Source: Clitopilus passeckerianus (Eukaryota > Basidiomycota > Agaricomycetes > Agaricales > Entolomataceae). Taken from it: a stretch of 64,000 nucleotides of DNA. Position 1 is the first letter of the stretch. Each line of letters opens with the position of its first letter. Below are positions 34,201 through 45,939 of the stretch, piece after piece. A model generated the notes under the pieces. It was given only the letters and a program-made list of their open reading frames with translations. It was not told where the DNA came from and ran no database searches. Both the position numbers and the translations under genes were made by a program. The DNA is taken from the NCBI GenBank assembly GCA_944990035.1, contig CALYLX010000033.1, forward strand, positions 62,001 through 126,000. The letters are read 5' to 3'.

Positions 34201-34414
34201 ATTCGAGTTGCTTCACCACAATCTCTTGAAAGCCTTCGAGACTGCACTGGAAGCGCTCCCACCCGCGGGAGACCCCACACAAGAGGAGCAAGAGGTTGAT
34301 GAGGCGCGTAGGGACGACCTGGAGTACTTGCGCCACTTTCCCATGAATCAAGACATGTCAAACCCAAGCACTGGCGCTATTGCGTTCCCTATGGTACGGA
34401 GAAAAAGGGCTTAG
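31269..34414 (+). CDS. FunK1-type fungal kinase-like protein A, intact, degenerate catalytic loop
   Basis: Nine exons (31269-31865, 31920-31937, 31987-32262, 32314-32655, 32706-33042, 33091-33452, 33510-33542, 33598-33648, 33704-34414), 908 aa. Family landmarks: FKDRIKRV start, FINAKFPFQKEAEAAF, RWWSRSIIPIDIR, QEQLDRRCGLGLQLC, KLFIQVILGCSFGNPSMLGW, YGWPIICFRNLKELL, and the catalytic segment HGTLQHDIGIGSILICP. Then come TDFDHAKR (DFG equivalent), IPFASSEVLT, FWLFTYICISR and LEYLRHFPMN. Where FunK1 kinases carry HRD..N, this has QHD (536-538) and Ser for the metal-binding Asn (543). The frame is fully open despite this, so it may be a working pseudokinase. FunK1 is the fungal protein-kinase family expanded in mushrooms (Pkinase_fungal). 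Confidence 0.85.
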
Positions 34415-34962
34415 AGGAACCAACGGGTGGGGTCTTCCGAGGCCGACCTTTGGTTGGGACCAATTGTTTGAATTCATAATCACAGCCAGGCTCCCGGGTT
34501 CAAGCAAAGTAAAGGGGGTACATCCTATGGTCCTAACAATCTACACTCTACTCTTATGATTTCCGTCTTTTTGTGCATTAAAATCATTTGCTGTCCCTAC
34601 TTAGAAACCTCGTTACCTTTCTAACTATCACTCCATGTTCGTTCTCGTCACAAATAAGATCTCTTTCTGAATGGCTGGCCACGAATTGAAATGCTCGGCC
34701 TGTATTTCGATAAAGCAATCATCAGGAAATTTCTCGGAACGAAGTTGCACTGTCTAAGTGAGGCATCGTCAGAGGAGGAGGGCACATATGTTGCCAGATC
34801 CACTTTGGCATGAACGAACATGGAGAAATTGACACCTGAGAATTGGAGGACAAAGCGTTGAAGGTCGTACAGTAATCCAATCTCCAATTGTTACACGAAG
34901 ATATACTAAGATATATACGTCTCCATTCTACATCAATTAGCTATTCTAACTCCCTGCCGTAA
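34415..34962. other. Intergenic region downstream of FunK1 A
   Basis: About 550 bp without a supported gene; FunK1 A 3' flank. Confidence 0.4.
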
Positions 34963-35205
34963 CTATCTATACTCCATCCCAACTTTCACCGCCTCCCACA
35001 GATCATTCACAACTCCCGACAACTCCCCATTCCTCGTTTCCCGTCCACAATACAACCTCGACGGGACTATGCCCAGAATATTCAACGCATTCCACAGGTG
35101 TTGAGGGTAGGCTATGGCGTATGCGATGAGGTGGGGTTTAATTTCGCTAGTGACAATGAGCGAAGTCGATCATGGCATCTTGCGCGATGGTAAGGAGATC
35201 GGACT
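34963..35205 (-). pseudogene. C-terminal relic of an unidentified gene (copy at 35 kb)
   Basis: A minus-strand reading of AQDAMIDFAH, then, after a frame change at about 35145, TSEIKPHLIAYAIAYPQHLW and NALNILGIVPSRLYCG, to a stop at 34963. The same protein-like segment occurs on the plus strand at about 45320-45515. Two independent copies suggest that it derives from a real coding sequence. Upstream (35206-35540) no frame continues it convincingly. The family is not recognised. Confidence 0.4.
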
Positions 35206-35767
35206 GGGGGATGCGTTTGGAGTTAGGCGGTGCATGTGTCTGAATTCTCGCCTGCCGGTGACGTACACTCCGTTGCTTGCAAAGGCGGAGGAGACGGAGA
35301 TGGGCGACACGGGGAAAGAAGTGTCGTTAACTGGGATGATTGGGAGTGGGGATCGTGGTGTTAGTCGTAGAGGAGGTAGACTCGTGACGGCCGGGAGTGT
35401 AGAGTTCACAACCGGTATAGTGGTCGAGTTGGCTGCTGCTGCTACGTTGAGAGCTACATATGCAGCGGGGCTTGGATTTCTTGAATAAAAGACTGTCTAA
35501 GGTCATAGTACAGATCGAGTATAGATAGACAGACAAAGAGGTGACGTGAATCTGAGCGATCTCGAGATGTATTTGGATCTCAAGCTGTCATTGTGTCGTA
35601 TTGGCTAGTGCCAGTCCTGTCATTGTTCGAACGTTGACGTCACAGTCATGTCATCCGGATCAACTCTCGACGCGTCCTATAGGGTCACGTGTGCTAGATT
35701 TCTCTGCGTCTTTCCAAAATCAAAAATTTGCCTCAAACACTACAGTCTTTGCGAAGGGACCGGCACG

Positions 35768-38700
35768 ATGTCAATAGACGATTCAATGGACGTAGACGAC
35801 GTCCCCCCTCGTAAACGTGCACGTACCACCAACCAAGTCTCCTCAACAACCACCCCCAAACCCCGCCTCTTCATCCCCTTCCGCGCCCTCGGTCTAATAA
35901 CCACCGACACTCCCATCGTCCTCCAAACCCGATCCCACAAAGGCGCCACCTCCGGACCCCAAATCCACATCCTCACATGCCTAGGACGCGCCTGGGCACT
36001 TTGGGACGGCGGGAAGATGACTTTGCTTTTTGTGGGGCCTGATGCGTCGGAGGGGGAGGGGATACGGTGGATGGATATGCAGGGAGATAGGGTGTGGGTG
36101 TGTGCGGGGAGGTGGGTTGTAAGGTATGAGAGGGGGAAGGAGGTGTTGAGGGTGGAGGAGCCGCTTGGGGGGAGTGTTGGGTTTATTGTGCTTTTTGGGA
36201 ATCAGATACTTGGGTTGACGGAGGATGGGAGGAGGATGTTGGTTTGGAATACTGAAAATGGGGGTTCGTGTCGTCTTTATTCTTGCTCTCTTCGTTTCTG
36301 ATATTTGAGAACCGAAGAATTGGAATCGACAATCGAATTCCCAACCTCCTTCACAGCAACCTCCATCCTGCACCCCGCAACATACCTCAACAAAGTCCTC
36401 ATCTCCAGCGCCCAAGGCACCATCCAACTCTGGAACATCAAATCCCAAACCTGCATCCACACCTTCCCCCTCTCCCGCCTCTTATCCCTCCCCTCTTCAC
36501 CGTCCTCACCGCCCCCATGCGCAATAACAGCCCTCACCCAATCCCCCGCCATCGACGTCGTAGGCATCGGCTTCTCAACCGGCTCCATCTCAATATACGA
36601 CGTCCGCGCTGACGAGCGGTTAATGCATCTATCCATGGACGGCAGCGGCGGGATTCGTTCCCTTGGCTTCCGTTCCGACGGACACCCCATCCTCGCATCT
36701 GCCTCTTCCCAGGGGCATATTGCGCTTTGGGACTTGAACGAAGGAGGGAAGTTGTTGCATGTGGTGAGGGGTGCACATGATGGTGCGGTGTGTTCGGTGC
36801 AGTGGGTACCTGGGCAGCCAGTTATGGTTACGAGTGGGGAGGATAATTGTGTCAAGGTTCGTCTCGTCCTATTTCCCAACTACTGTAGAATAATATGATC
36901 TAATGCACATATAGCAATGGCTCTTCGACTCCCCAACCGCTGCCCCGCGTCTCCTGAAATTCAGGTCTGGACACCAAGCTCCCCCGCATCTGATACGGTA
37001 TTATGGGAGCGACGGGAAACAACTCATCAGCGCAAGTCGGGATCGCACTCTACGTTGCCTCAGCGTAGTTCGTGATTCTAGGGGGTTCGAGTTATCTCAA
37101 GGTCAGTCCTCCACCCCTCATTATCTATCCGATTTATTAACACCCCCCAATCCCAAAGGCTCCCTCTCCAAAAAATCAACATCCCTCAACATCCCCCTCA
37201 CATCCCTAAAATTCCCCCCAATCACCTCCCTCGCATACTCCCCCTCCCGCGCTCGAGATTGGGACGACATCCTCACTGCGCATAGCGATGAGACGTTTGC
37301 TCGGACGTGGACCCTGGATAGTAAGAAAGTGGGCAAGTTCACTTTCGGGGTCTCCCCTGACCCCAAAAAGAATGAGAAGGGCAAAGCCAAAGCGAATGTA
37401 GGCGCAGCGGTGAAAGCAGTCCACGTCACCGCCTGTGGAAATTTCGGCCTTGCGGGGTCAGAGAGGGGTGAGATTGGGATGTGGAATATGCAGTCTGGGG
37501 TGCGGAGGAAGGCGTTTGATGTTGGGGTGTGTCCGGCTGAGGCTCTGGGGAGAGGAGGGGGAGGTGGAAAGAGGAGGGAGAGGTGTATCACTGGCCTGGC
37601 GACGGATCCGTTGAATAGGAATGTGGTGGCGTGTACGTTGGATGGGTGTGTTAATGTAAGTTATCTCCCTTCTCTCCCAGGAGAGTAATTGGCTCATGGA
37701 AGAGGGATCGGCCATAGTTCTTCGACTTCCAAACCACAAAACTCGAATATACACTCGTCCTCCCCGCTCCGTGTGTTTCTCTGCACCTGCACCCAGATAG
37801 CGGGTTGTTGGCGACGGTATGTGATGATATGGTGGTGAGGGTGATCGACTTTGAGACGAGGAGGGTGGTTAGGGAGTTTGGTGGGTTTAGAGGGAGGGTG
37901 CTTGATATCGTATGTCTTATTCCTATTCCTCCTTCCTCTCTCCTCTCTACTCCTCGCAAAAACACGACTCACGGTCTACAAACAGACATTCTCGCCCGAC
38001 TCCCGGTGGCTCATCGCCACCTCCCTCGACTCCATAATCCGCACCTTCGACATCCCAACCGGTAGGCTCATCGATGCCTTCAGAACAGCCAGCGTGGCTA
38101 CCAGCGTGACGTTCTCCCCGACGAACGACTTTTTGGCGACGGCGCATGTGGATAGCGTTGGGGTGTTCTTGTGGGCGAATCGGGCGCAGTATGCGGATGT
38201 GCCGTTCCAGAGTGTGGATGAGGAGGAGTTGTTTAGAGAGGGAGAGGGAGTGGTGGAGTTGCCGAGTGTGCAGGGTGTGCAGGAGGATGAGGGTATGTTT
38301 TTTTTTTTTTTGAAGGAGGGAGTTCTGATTTTCATTTTCTCGAGAAGAACTGCAAGCTCTTGCTTCGCTCACGAACGAGCAACGTGCAATGGACGTGTTC
38401 TCCACTCCACCACAACTTGACGGAGAGCTCATCACACTCACACTTCTACCCCGTGCACGTTGGCAGACGCTGCTCAACTTTGAAGTCATCCAGGTTCGAC
38501 TTCGCCCCTCATATCTTCACCCATACCCCTTCCTGACCTTTCCTCCCCCTTTCTAGCGACGCAACAAACCAAAAGAGCCACCCAAAGCTCCCGAAAAAGC
38601 TCCCTTCTTCCTGCCTACACTCCCAGGCGTCGAGACGCGCTTCGCAGTCGACCAAAAAGCGGCAGGGGAAGAAAAGAAAAACTCAAAACGGCTCAACAAG

Positions 38701-39142
38701 GCCACCGCCTCTCTTGATAGCGCGTTCCTTCAAAAACTCATGGCGGATGACCGGGCTGGGGATTGTGCGTTCCTCTCTCTCATATTCCATTTTAGCACTC
38801 AATAGACTAACGTTGGTGTTAGACGAATCCTTCTTCAGCTTCGCAAAAACCCTCTCCCCCGCCGCCCTCGACCTCGAAATCCGATCTCTAACAACCCTCG
38901 AAAACCTCGAAACCTTCATCATCGCACTCACGCGACGCCTCGCGACCCGCCGCGACTTTGAGTGCGTGCAGGCGTTCCAGAGTGTTTTCCTCGCTGCGCA
39001 TGGGGAGGTGATTATTGTGAATGTTGAATTGAGGGAGGCGCTGGAGGGGTTGAGGGAGCAGCATAGGAGGGAGTCGGCGAGGGTGCTGGAGTTGATTGAG
39101 AGTTCGTTGGGGACGCTGAGTTTTATTAGGGATAATGCGTAA
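35768..39142 (+). CDS. UTP21: U3 snoRNP-associated WD40 protein Utp21 (WDR36)
   Basis: Nine exons (35768-36263, 36318-36856, 36915-37101, 37159-37655, 37718-37909, 37986-38292, 38345-38493, 38557-38764, 38823-39142), 964 aa. The N-terminus is acidic with a PPRKRAR NLS-like patch. Two WD40 propellers follow: GTIQLWNIKSQTCIHTFP, ALWDLNEGGK, SGEDNCVKQWLFD, SASRDRTLRCLS, GEIGMWNMQSG, DSRWLIATSLDSIIRTFDIP. The C-terminal Utp21 domain shows KPKEPPKAPEKAPFFLPTLP, LMADDRAGDYESFFSF and TLSPAALDLEIRSL. It belongs to the SSU processome (UTP-B subcomplex) in the nucleolus and is needed for 18S rRNA maturation. Start chosen at MSIDDSMDVDD; an in-frame ATG 120 bp upstream adds an unlike extension. The left half has strongly C- or G-skewed codons. 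Confidence 0.93.
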
Positions 39143-39333
39143 TCCGTATGGACTCAGTGTGGGTGCATTGACGGAAATATGCATCTCATGTATTCGTGCC
39201 AAAGAGGCGGATGCAGTTCAAATCAGCGGCTCAGAAGCAACAGGAATGAAAACATATCATAGTATTTGGAAACTTGGTGATATACAAAAGAGCTATACAT
39301 GTGTCGTAGTGAAATAGGATTGAGTAGAAAAGA

Positions 39334-42300
39334 TCAAGACAATGGCTCCGATGACTCTTCCTGTGACTCCGGCAAGTTTGGCTTGTGCCTCTTCAGCGGC
39401 GTAGGGGACGTGGATTGGTTCCGGGCCTTGCTCTTGCCAGGTCTCGACGTCTGTGCATGCCTTGTTTCCTCGCGCGTATCCGACCGTCCCCGGCCGGGGG
39501 AGGACTCGAGGTTGATCATTGTTGGCACTGTTGGCGATGTTTCCTTGCTCATCGGGAAATTACGTAGATAATCCAGGATCGTTTTGCGAGTTTTGTCGAC
39601 CTCCTTTTCTTCTTCAGTGAGGATGTCGTTTCCTTGGTCATCTTTTGAAGGCGGTGGAAGCTTTGAAATGGCCCGATCAAAAGCCTTCAAGAGGAAGTCG
39701 TGGTGCATTTCAAAGGTCGGGTATTTGTAGGCCAGGTTCAAGAGCGCCCTCCATTCGTGCCATAGTGCCTTGACGGGCGAGAAGTAAGGTGCAAAGTGAT
39801 CGGTAATATCCGGTTCGTTGACTGTCAGGACAGCCGTTTTTGCCTTCGCAATTTGTTCCAAAGTGTATTCCTCTGAGTTGAACATTGATTCGACAATGTT
39901 GTATAAGCCATTGTCATCTCGTAAGTTGATAGGTGGCACCATCAACTCTTCACGACGATGACCCCCAGCTCCTGTTCGTGAAAGGCAGATAAACGTGAAG
40001 GTCCAGAATGTCCCTTCTGCGTCATGAATGCCATCATGGAAGAAAGGAAGAAGTTTACGGCGATGCCTGTCTATAATTGTGCGTAAGTCTCGCCACCTCG
40101 TGATTGTGGTACCAGAAATTGGTCGAATTCTGGATTCAGCGTATATTCTTGTTCCAGTGAGGACTTCCGAGCTCGCGAAGGGAATAGTGGCCTGTCAATC
40201 AATGTTAATGCAGAACAGGATGAGCACAAAGGCGCGTACACTTCGGTCCCTCGACTTCGCCTCCCTTTCGTAGAAGTTAGGTATCTCCATTTCCTGAATA
40301 TAATGTTAGGACGTGGAATACAGGCTGCGATGTTCAATCCACCTTTGGTAAAAGGCCAATCATAGGCGCTGTGACCTAGAGACAATCAGTAAACAGAAGC
40401 CCCAGTAGTGTATCGAATTCACCAAGGGAGAAGGGTCTTTCTCCAGGCCTAGTAGATCGTTGTCGAGAAAATCCAAAAACGAGATGCGATCCAGATATAC
40501 CTCGAAAATTACGTCGAGGTTGTCTTCAAATTTTTTTGAAACTTCTTCTTCGCATTTTTCCTTTGTGGAGGTCCTAGATTTTTGCATAGCCTCGGAATCC
40601 TCAAGATCGCTGACAAGTTTGAGGATCGACGGCATCCACGAACCAGCTTGCTTGGCATAGTCAAAATCGATGAGAGAAGCTTTGGTGGTTTTGTAGTCGT
40701 CGTTGGAGGGGCAGATAAGGATATTACCGGTACTGATATCACGTTGCAAGATACCATGCTGAAAATACATTTTTTGTTGAGCTGTTCAAGCCGAGCTTAG
40801 TCAACCTAGTCAAACGCCAAAAGTGTGGGGATACAAACCTTCAGTGACTTGTTTTAGCACGGTTAGAAGCTCCTTCAAGTTACGGAAACGGTGGATCGGC
40901 CAGCCATAGTCCTCCAGAATAATACGCTTCTGAGTGCGAGGAACTGGCGCATCAGCCTGCTGACGCTTGGTTTTGAGCTTTGAAAACATCAAAGTCTTGC
41001 TTTCCATCTCTTCGGTATGGCCCACCAACTCCTTGTCGGTAGCGCGGATCTTGGGATCCTCCTCTTCTGCGGGAACAATATGTTCGAGGCCATGTCGTAG
41101 GTATTTGACGGTTGAAACAGTTGCGCCAGTAGCACTGGCTACTGTCGTCGCAGAATAGACCTTGGCGATGTTGTCAACGTCCTTGGGTATCAAGACCTCT
41201 TCTGCGTCAGCGGTTTCAGGATGCCATGTTTGTTTTAAAACAAATATCTAAAAACAGGGGGTCAAAATCGGAGGTGATGTTAGAGAATTGGAGATGGTAC
41301 GTCATGATTCGGTCGTCCCACATCAGCCATCTTCATTACAATCCACACAACAGTTGCTCTCCCGGACAGCGTTTCTGCACGAGTCGCACTGATGGCGTAG
41401 ATGGTCAGAAACTCCTCGCTGATTCTTGGATCCGCTTTCGATGGCATGGAGATGACCCAGTTCTTTTCACTAGGGGGTCGCGCGTAGTCGTTCCTTTTTA
41501 TTTCGGGGTGAAAGGAGGGTAAAGCTTGAGGTTCCTCTTTGACGCCTCTCCACAATTTCATGCTGGTGTCGAAGCCCAACAGGGAGGGGTCGCCATATGA
41601 GCAGCCGAGGATTACTTGGATGAAGAGCTCTGGTTTCTGTGAGCCGTTCGGTAAGTGCAGTCGCGACAGAGATTGGAACCGATGCTAACCTCATGGATGT
41701 TGAAAGACGCCTTCGTACCCAGTAGCCCACTGCGGTCAGCTTGCCACACAGAGAGCTCCCTCTTGCACAAGAGTAGGCCAATTGTGCAGCGGCGATCGAG
41801 TTGTTCGCGCATGACTTGACGGAGATAGCAAGCTACTTGCTCAACATGTTCGTTGAGCGGCTTCAAATGCAACTTCACTTCAACAGCGACGACGAGTCGA
41901 GACCACCACCCGGCAAGCTCTTTCCCCATTTTTTTGATTCCTTCCTTAGCTTTCTAGACCTTCGTTAGCAATGAGCAAACAATTAAAGTCACAGATCGTA
42001 CCTGGAGCTTCTTTTTCTCAGGAACGGTGGCCAGTGACTTTTCCTGCGACAATGCGAACAGAGGTAAGGCGACGAAGGTAAGGGGATACAAACTACTTCA
42101 CCAGTTCTGCAAGGCGTTTCTCTAAAGCCTCTAATCCGTCCCAAAGACCCCTCTCCTCGTTTGATACGAGGCTCAGAACGACGTCGGGGCGAATGAGTGG
42201 CGCAAGGAGTTCCGTAGATTGTGGGGTTTTGCTCGCCTGAGCAATCCACTTGGATTTGAACGGTTCCGTAAACTGCTGTCCTTTGATGTGTTCGTAGGCG

Positions 42301-42614
42301 GCCTTAATACTATTGGCGAGGTTGGCAAAAAAGGGGTAGTACTTCTCCTCCGCGTCGTTGTTGCTTGGAGAATTCGCCCATTCTCCCTTCGTGTACAGGT
42401 TCCAGTTCTCGAGCACCTTGAATACTGCCTCTGCATCGTTCTTGAAGGGAAACTTGTTGTTGATGAATGCTTCTTCCTCCGTGAGATACGTATTATAGAG
42501 AACTTCGATATGGGTCCTTTCTCGGTAAGAGTCGGCTTCTACCCTTGAAGTGATTTCTACACCAGTAGAAGAGACCTTGTTAGGGGTATCTCGAAGTAAG
42601 CGTATCGGGTTCAT
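39334..42614 (-). CDS. FunK1-type fungal kinase-like protein B, intact
   Basis: Nine exons (42102-42614, 42002-42043, 41690-41953, 41301-41636, 40839-41247, 40423-40781, 40343-40375, 40240-40293, 39334-40191), 955 aa. Landmarks parallel copy A: FINNKFPFKNDAEAVF, GWWSRLVVAVEVKL, REQLDRRCTIGLLLC, LFIQVILGCSYGDPSLLGF, YGWPIHRFRNLKELL, then HGILQRDISTGNILICP with catalytic Asp and Asn kept (His of HRD is Gln), LIDFDYAK, IPFASSEVLT, FWTFTFICLSR and LDYLRNFPMSK. The disordered basic tail (GKSKARNQSTSPTPLKRHK) looks like an NLS. The start at MNPIRLL is supported by TATAAAAA 60 bp upstream. It is convergent with UTP21 (192 bp between stops). Of the four copies, this has the best-preserved catalytic motifs within an open frame. 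Confidence 0.87.
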
Positions 42615-42672
42615 CGGAACTGAAGGGAAGTCGAGGAAACGAGACGTACAGAGGAAGAGGCCATTCAACAGG

Positions 42673-42680
42673 TTTTTATA
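42673..42680 (-). promoter_or_regulatory. TATA-like element of FunK1 B
   Basis: TATAAAAA on the minus strand, 59-66 bp before the chosen FunK1 B start codon; it would fall inside the coding sequence if the upstream ATG at 42725 were used. Confidence 0.4.
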
Positions 42681-44930
42681 TTCGAGGAATGTGGGCGTCA
42701 GAGACGGGTAAGCCACCATTAACACGTTTTGGAGAAGTTTCCTATTTTCGTATTTCCTTTTGTCTGCCTGAAGGAGAATGGCTATTGCTGCATGAGGGGT
42801 TGGCAGCTGTGAATGTGGGCGATACTTGATGGCGCACCAGATGTGACTCCTCCCTTGATTGATACACGAGAGCCTTCTGGTCGGCCACTAACTACCACGT
42901 TAATGGTCTCAACAGCCCTGGCACAATGGTACTGCAACTCCTGTGAAGATTGTCCCGTGGCAGTCGAAGGTGCGTAATGAAGATGAACGTAAAGGCCAAC
43001 TCGACAAGCGCTGGTACCGCCACAATGGGGTCTTGAGTCAGTAAGCGATCAAGTCGGATCAATGGTGACGGCAACAATCGATCATTGATATTGATCACTA
43101 ATAGAAGTCCCCCCGGCCCACTGTTCGAGCCTTGAATCAAGGCCAACGGCAAGTATCAGACTGTCTATTCAGGAAAGGGCTGAGTAGCCCCAAGACCTGG
43201 CCCCTCCTATGTGAGGCCCAATCCAACCCCACTTGGACCCCACGCTGCACACTCCTCACATTGCCGTTGGAACCATTGTTCGTGCACATATTGCCTAGAA
43301 TACGTAGAGGTTTCTTCATAGTACATGGCCATTCTATAGAAGAGCTCTGAAATGTGCTCACACTCCTAATGCCTAAAGGCTATCGATTATAACGGCTTCC
43401 GAATTCCCACCGAACTTGAACTTGAAGCCACTAGCCATGTCAGTGCCAGTAATCAATGACCGTCAATCTCGCCGTCAATCATGCAGTTTTATTGCAAAGA
43501 ATTACTCAGCGCCGTGTGTCCCTGGTTTAGCGGGAAGGGGGAAGCCAGACTATTGGAACTGTACCCACTGCAACTACCTCTCGACCTAAACCAATCGCTT
43601 TGGGATCATCGGACCGACATCCACCTTACAACCGTTGGAGAAGGAGCTTAGCACTTGATTTTATAGGTTCTGGACATTCTACTAGACTATTCTACGGTCC
43701 GTATGGCCGCTCCTCGCTGTGCAGCAGTTCTTCGGGTGTGAAAACCGGAGTCAAGTAAACGCTATGAGCGTAAGTGTCACAGGGTAGGTCGTTGAAAACG
43801 CCGGGAAATAGCTGTTGACTCGTACCATGATCCAGGGTGTGGCGTATCAAATATGTCCACGCGGTTGGCCAGGATTGTGGTTAGTCTTGATATGGCCTGT
43901 AGTAAATTGCTTGAGCGCCAGGAGGCCACATGGCCTTTCTTTCGGGAATGATTCTTATGTTAAACAAATATGTTACGTCCTCCATGGCGACCCACCGCAA
44001 GGCTGAGGCTATTCAGAGATTCGTCCTCACACACGGTACGTATTTACGCAGATGGCCGAGATACTGGTGGCACTTCATTTCTCTTCCTCGTGTGACAGCC
44101 GAAGCAAGGCCACGGGGGGCTGGAGGAACACATGTAGTTAGACGGCTTTCTAGACGCATGCGCCCAACTATTTGATTGTCTCCCAGCAGCTTTCCGTGGA
44201 CAGAGTTGACAGTGTTCGCTATATTGAAGAGGAATTTAGGGTGATCATTGTCCGGACCGTCGCCACCGAAGTTTTCGCAGATGCGGTCATTGGTGTTGTC
44301 GCATCATTTCTCGTTATAGTTCTCCCGTCATTGTTTTCTTGAAAAACTGCGCCATTTTCATTCTTGAATTGTTGATAACCTTCTTTGGCTTCATCGTGTC
44401 TTAATAGCTGACTTCCATACCTTCACCAACCTCGAACATCCATCATGGAACTAGATGGCTCAGACCGTCCGGCGTCCTCGTAACGGCCACCGTCTTTCGA
44501 TTTTCGTAGAGCAGCCTCATCCAGCATTAATGAAGTCCACTATCTTTACCGGGAATACTCTTGTGCTAGCCACTGCTTTGATTTGGGCTTTGGACTTGCC
44601 TGGTAATTCCAAGCCCATTGGGCTGAGGCGTCTAGATGCAAATCAGTACATAACTTTCAGACGGGCATTGTATTTTCAAGACTCGCCAGGACATTCGAGT
44701 CAGCACCAGGTAAAGAATGAACCTGAAGAAGTTGTGATCACAGGCGGACAACGCGTTTTGTGGCCTGCCAGTGTTTGTGGGTGGCGTATGATGGAAACCA
44801 AACTTTAAGGCGCTTCCCCACGTATTTCAATTTGGTCTGGTGGAGGGGAAATCTAAATGATATTACAGCAATTCCAGAGCTCTCTAGAATCCAAGCGTGG
44901 CTTCGGTGCGAAAACAGAGACAGGCGCGCT
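42681..44930. other. 2.2 kb with no convincing gene
   Basis: ORFs 43132-43350 (+), 43815-44175 (+) and 44455-44808 (+) lack motifs and splice context. The right edge (from about 44935) begins a copy of the sequence just downstream of FunK1 B's stop codon. Confidence 0.4.
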
Positions 44931-45031
44931 CCGGTCTTATAGAGGTAGATGCAGTTCACATTGACGGCTCAGAAGCAAAGGGGTGAAGATAGGTCATAGT
45001 ATTGGAAACATCATGGTAAGGTACTAACGGG

Positions 45032-45235
45032 TTATACATCGGTCGTAACAAAATATGAAGCAGTCAGCTGCAATGGAGAGCGTACTACTCCCGAGTCCGA
45101 TGATAACGAGGGTGATGGTTCTGATGGCTCCGGCAGCTCTGGCTCGTGCTTGTTGAAAGGCGTTGGAGACGGGGAAGGGCCGCGGGCCTTGCTTTTACCA
45201 AGCCTTGAGCTTTGTGGAGGATTTATTTTCTGGTC
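45032..45235 (-). pseudogene. Duplicated C-terminal tail of a FunK1 gene
   Basis: The minus-strand frame contains SSRLGKSKARGPSPSPTPF and KHEPELPEPSE, closely matching the FunK1 B tail (TSRPGKSKARNQSTSPTPL, KRHKPNLPESQE). The similarity continues past the stop into non-coding DNA: GGCTCAGAAGCAA, CATAGTATT and the TATACAT..GTCGTA segments near 39220-39310 recur near 44970-45045 in the same order. No kinase domain precedes it, so it is a fragment. Confidence 0.65.
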
Positions 45236-45319
45236 TGTGTCGCCCCAGCTGGCCTCAATGGACCCACCGCTCTCCTCGCCGACGCCCACGCTTGTGAGCA
45301 GCAAGACACTGCAGACTCC

Positions 45320-45515
45320 ATGATTGACTTCGCTCATTCCCCGGTGTCACCAAGGAAATTAAACCTCAACTCATCGCGTACGCCATAATTTACCACCAAC
45401 ACCCGCGGAATGCCTTGAATATCCTGGGTGTAGTGCCGTCGAGTTTGTATTGTGGATGGCCACCAAGGAATCGGGAGTTGCAGGGTGTGGTTTGGTGGGC
45501 GATTGGAGGGTGTGG
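45320..45515 (+). pseudogene. Relic of an unidentified gene (copy at 45 kb)
   Basis: The plus-strand reading MIDFAH, then after a frame change VTKEIKPQLIAYAIIYHQHP and RNALNILGVVPSSLYCG, matches the minus-strand relic at 34963-35205. It abuts the duplicated FunK1 tail. No intact parent gene is seen in the window. Confidence 0.45.
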
Positions 45516-45939
45516 ATAGGGGTGTTTTTGGAGGGCCGGGGTGGGGGTTGCGGAGGTTTGGGTAGGAGGGGACTTGTCCGTTTGGGTTGCGGCCGGATGT
45601 TGGGAGTTGTTCGTCCGTTAAGGGCAATGGGACGGGCACGAATCCGAGTGTGACTTATACCGCGGCTGATGGAGTACCTTTGCCGACCTCAATATCTGCT
45701 TCCCATGGCAAATCCGCAGACAACACAAGCGTTGACGAGGATGGCTCCTTCTCCGTCTCAGACGATACAGATTCGAATTCGGCCGGTTGACCTGTTTACA
45801 ACTTCAAGGCTAAATTGTGGCACATAATAGTATCTTTACACCATACAACATCAGGCAGAAATTCGTATCCGTTACATTAAAACACTGTTCATTTCCTTGA
45901 ATGAACATGGTGTACTAGTCTCAGAGTGAGGATAACTAG
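45516..45939. other. Intergenic region downstream of FunK1 C
   Basis: About 420 bp between the relic and the FunK1 C stop; the ORF at 45587-45790 (+) is Ser/Asp-rich without a recognisable family. Confidence 0.35.

Noticed and set aside
35114..35488. 124-aa plus-strand ORF
   Set aside because: It lies antisense to the relic at 34963-35205 and its upstream region. The relic frame is repeated elsewhere, this one is not a recognisable protein.
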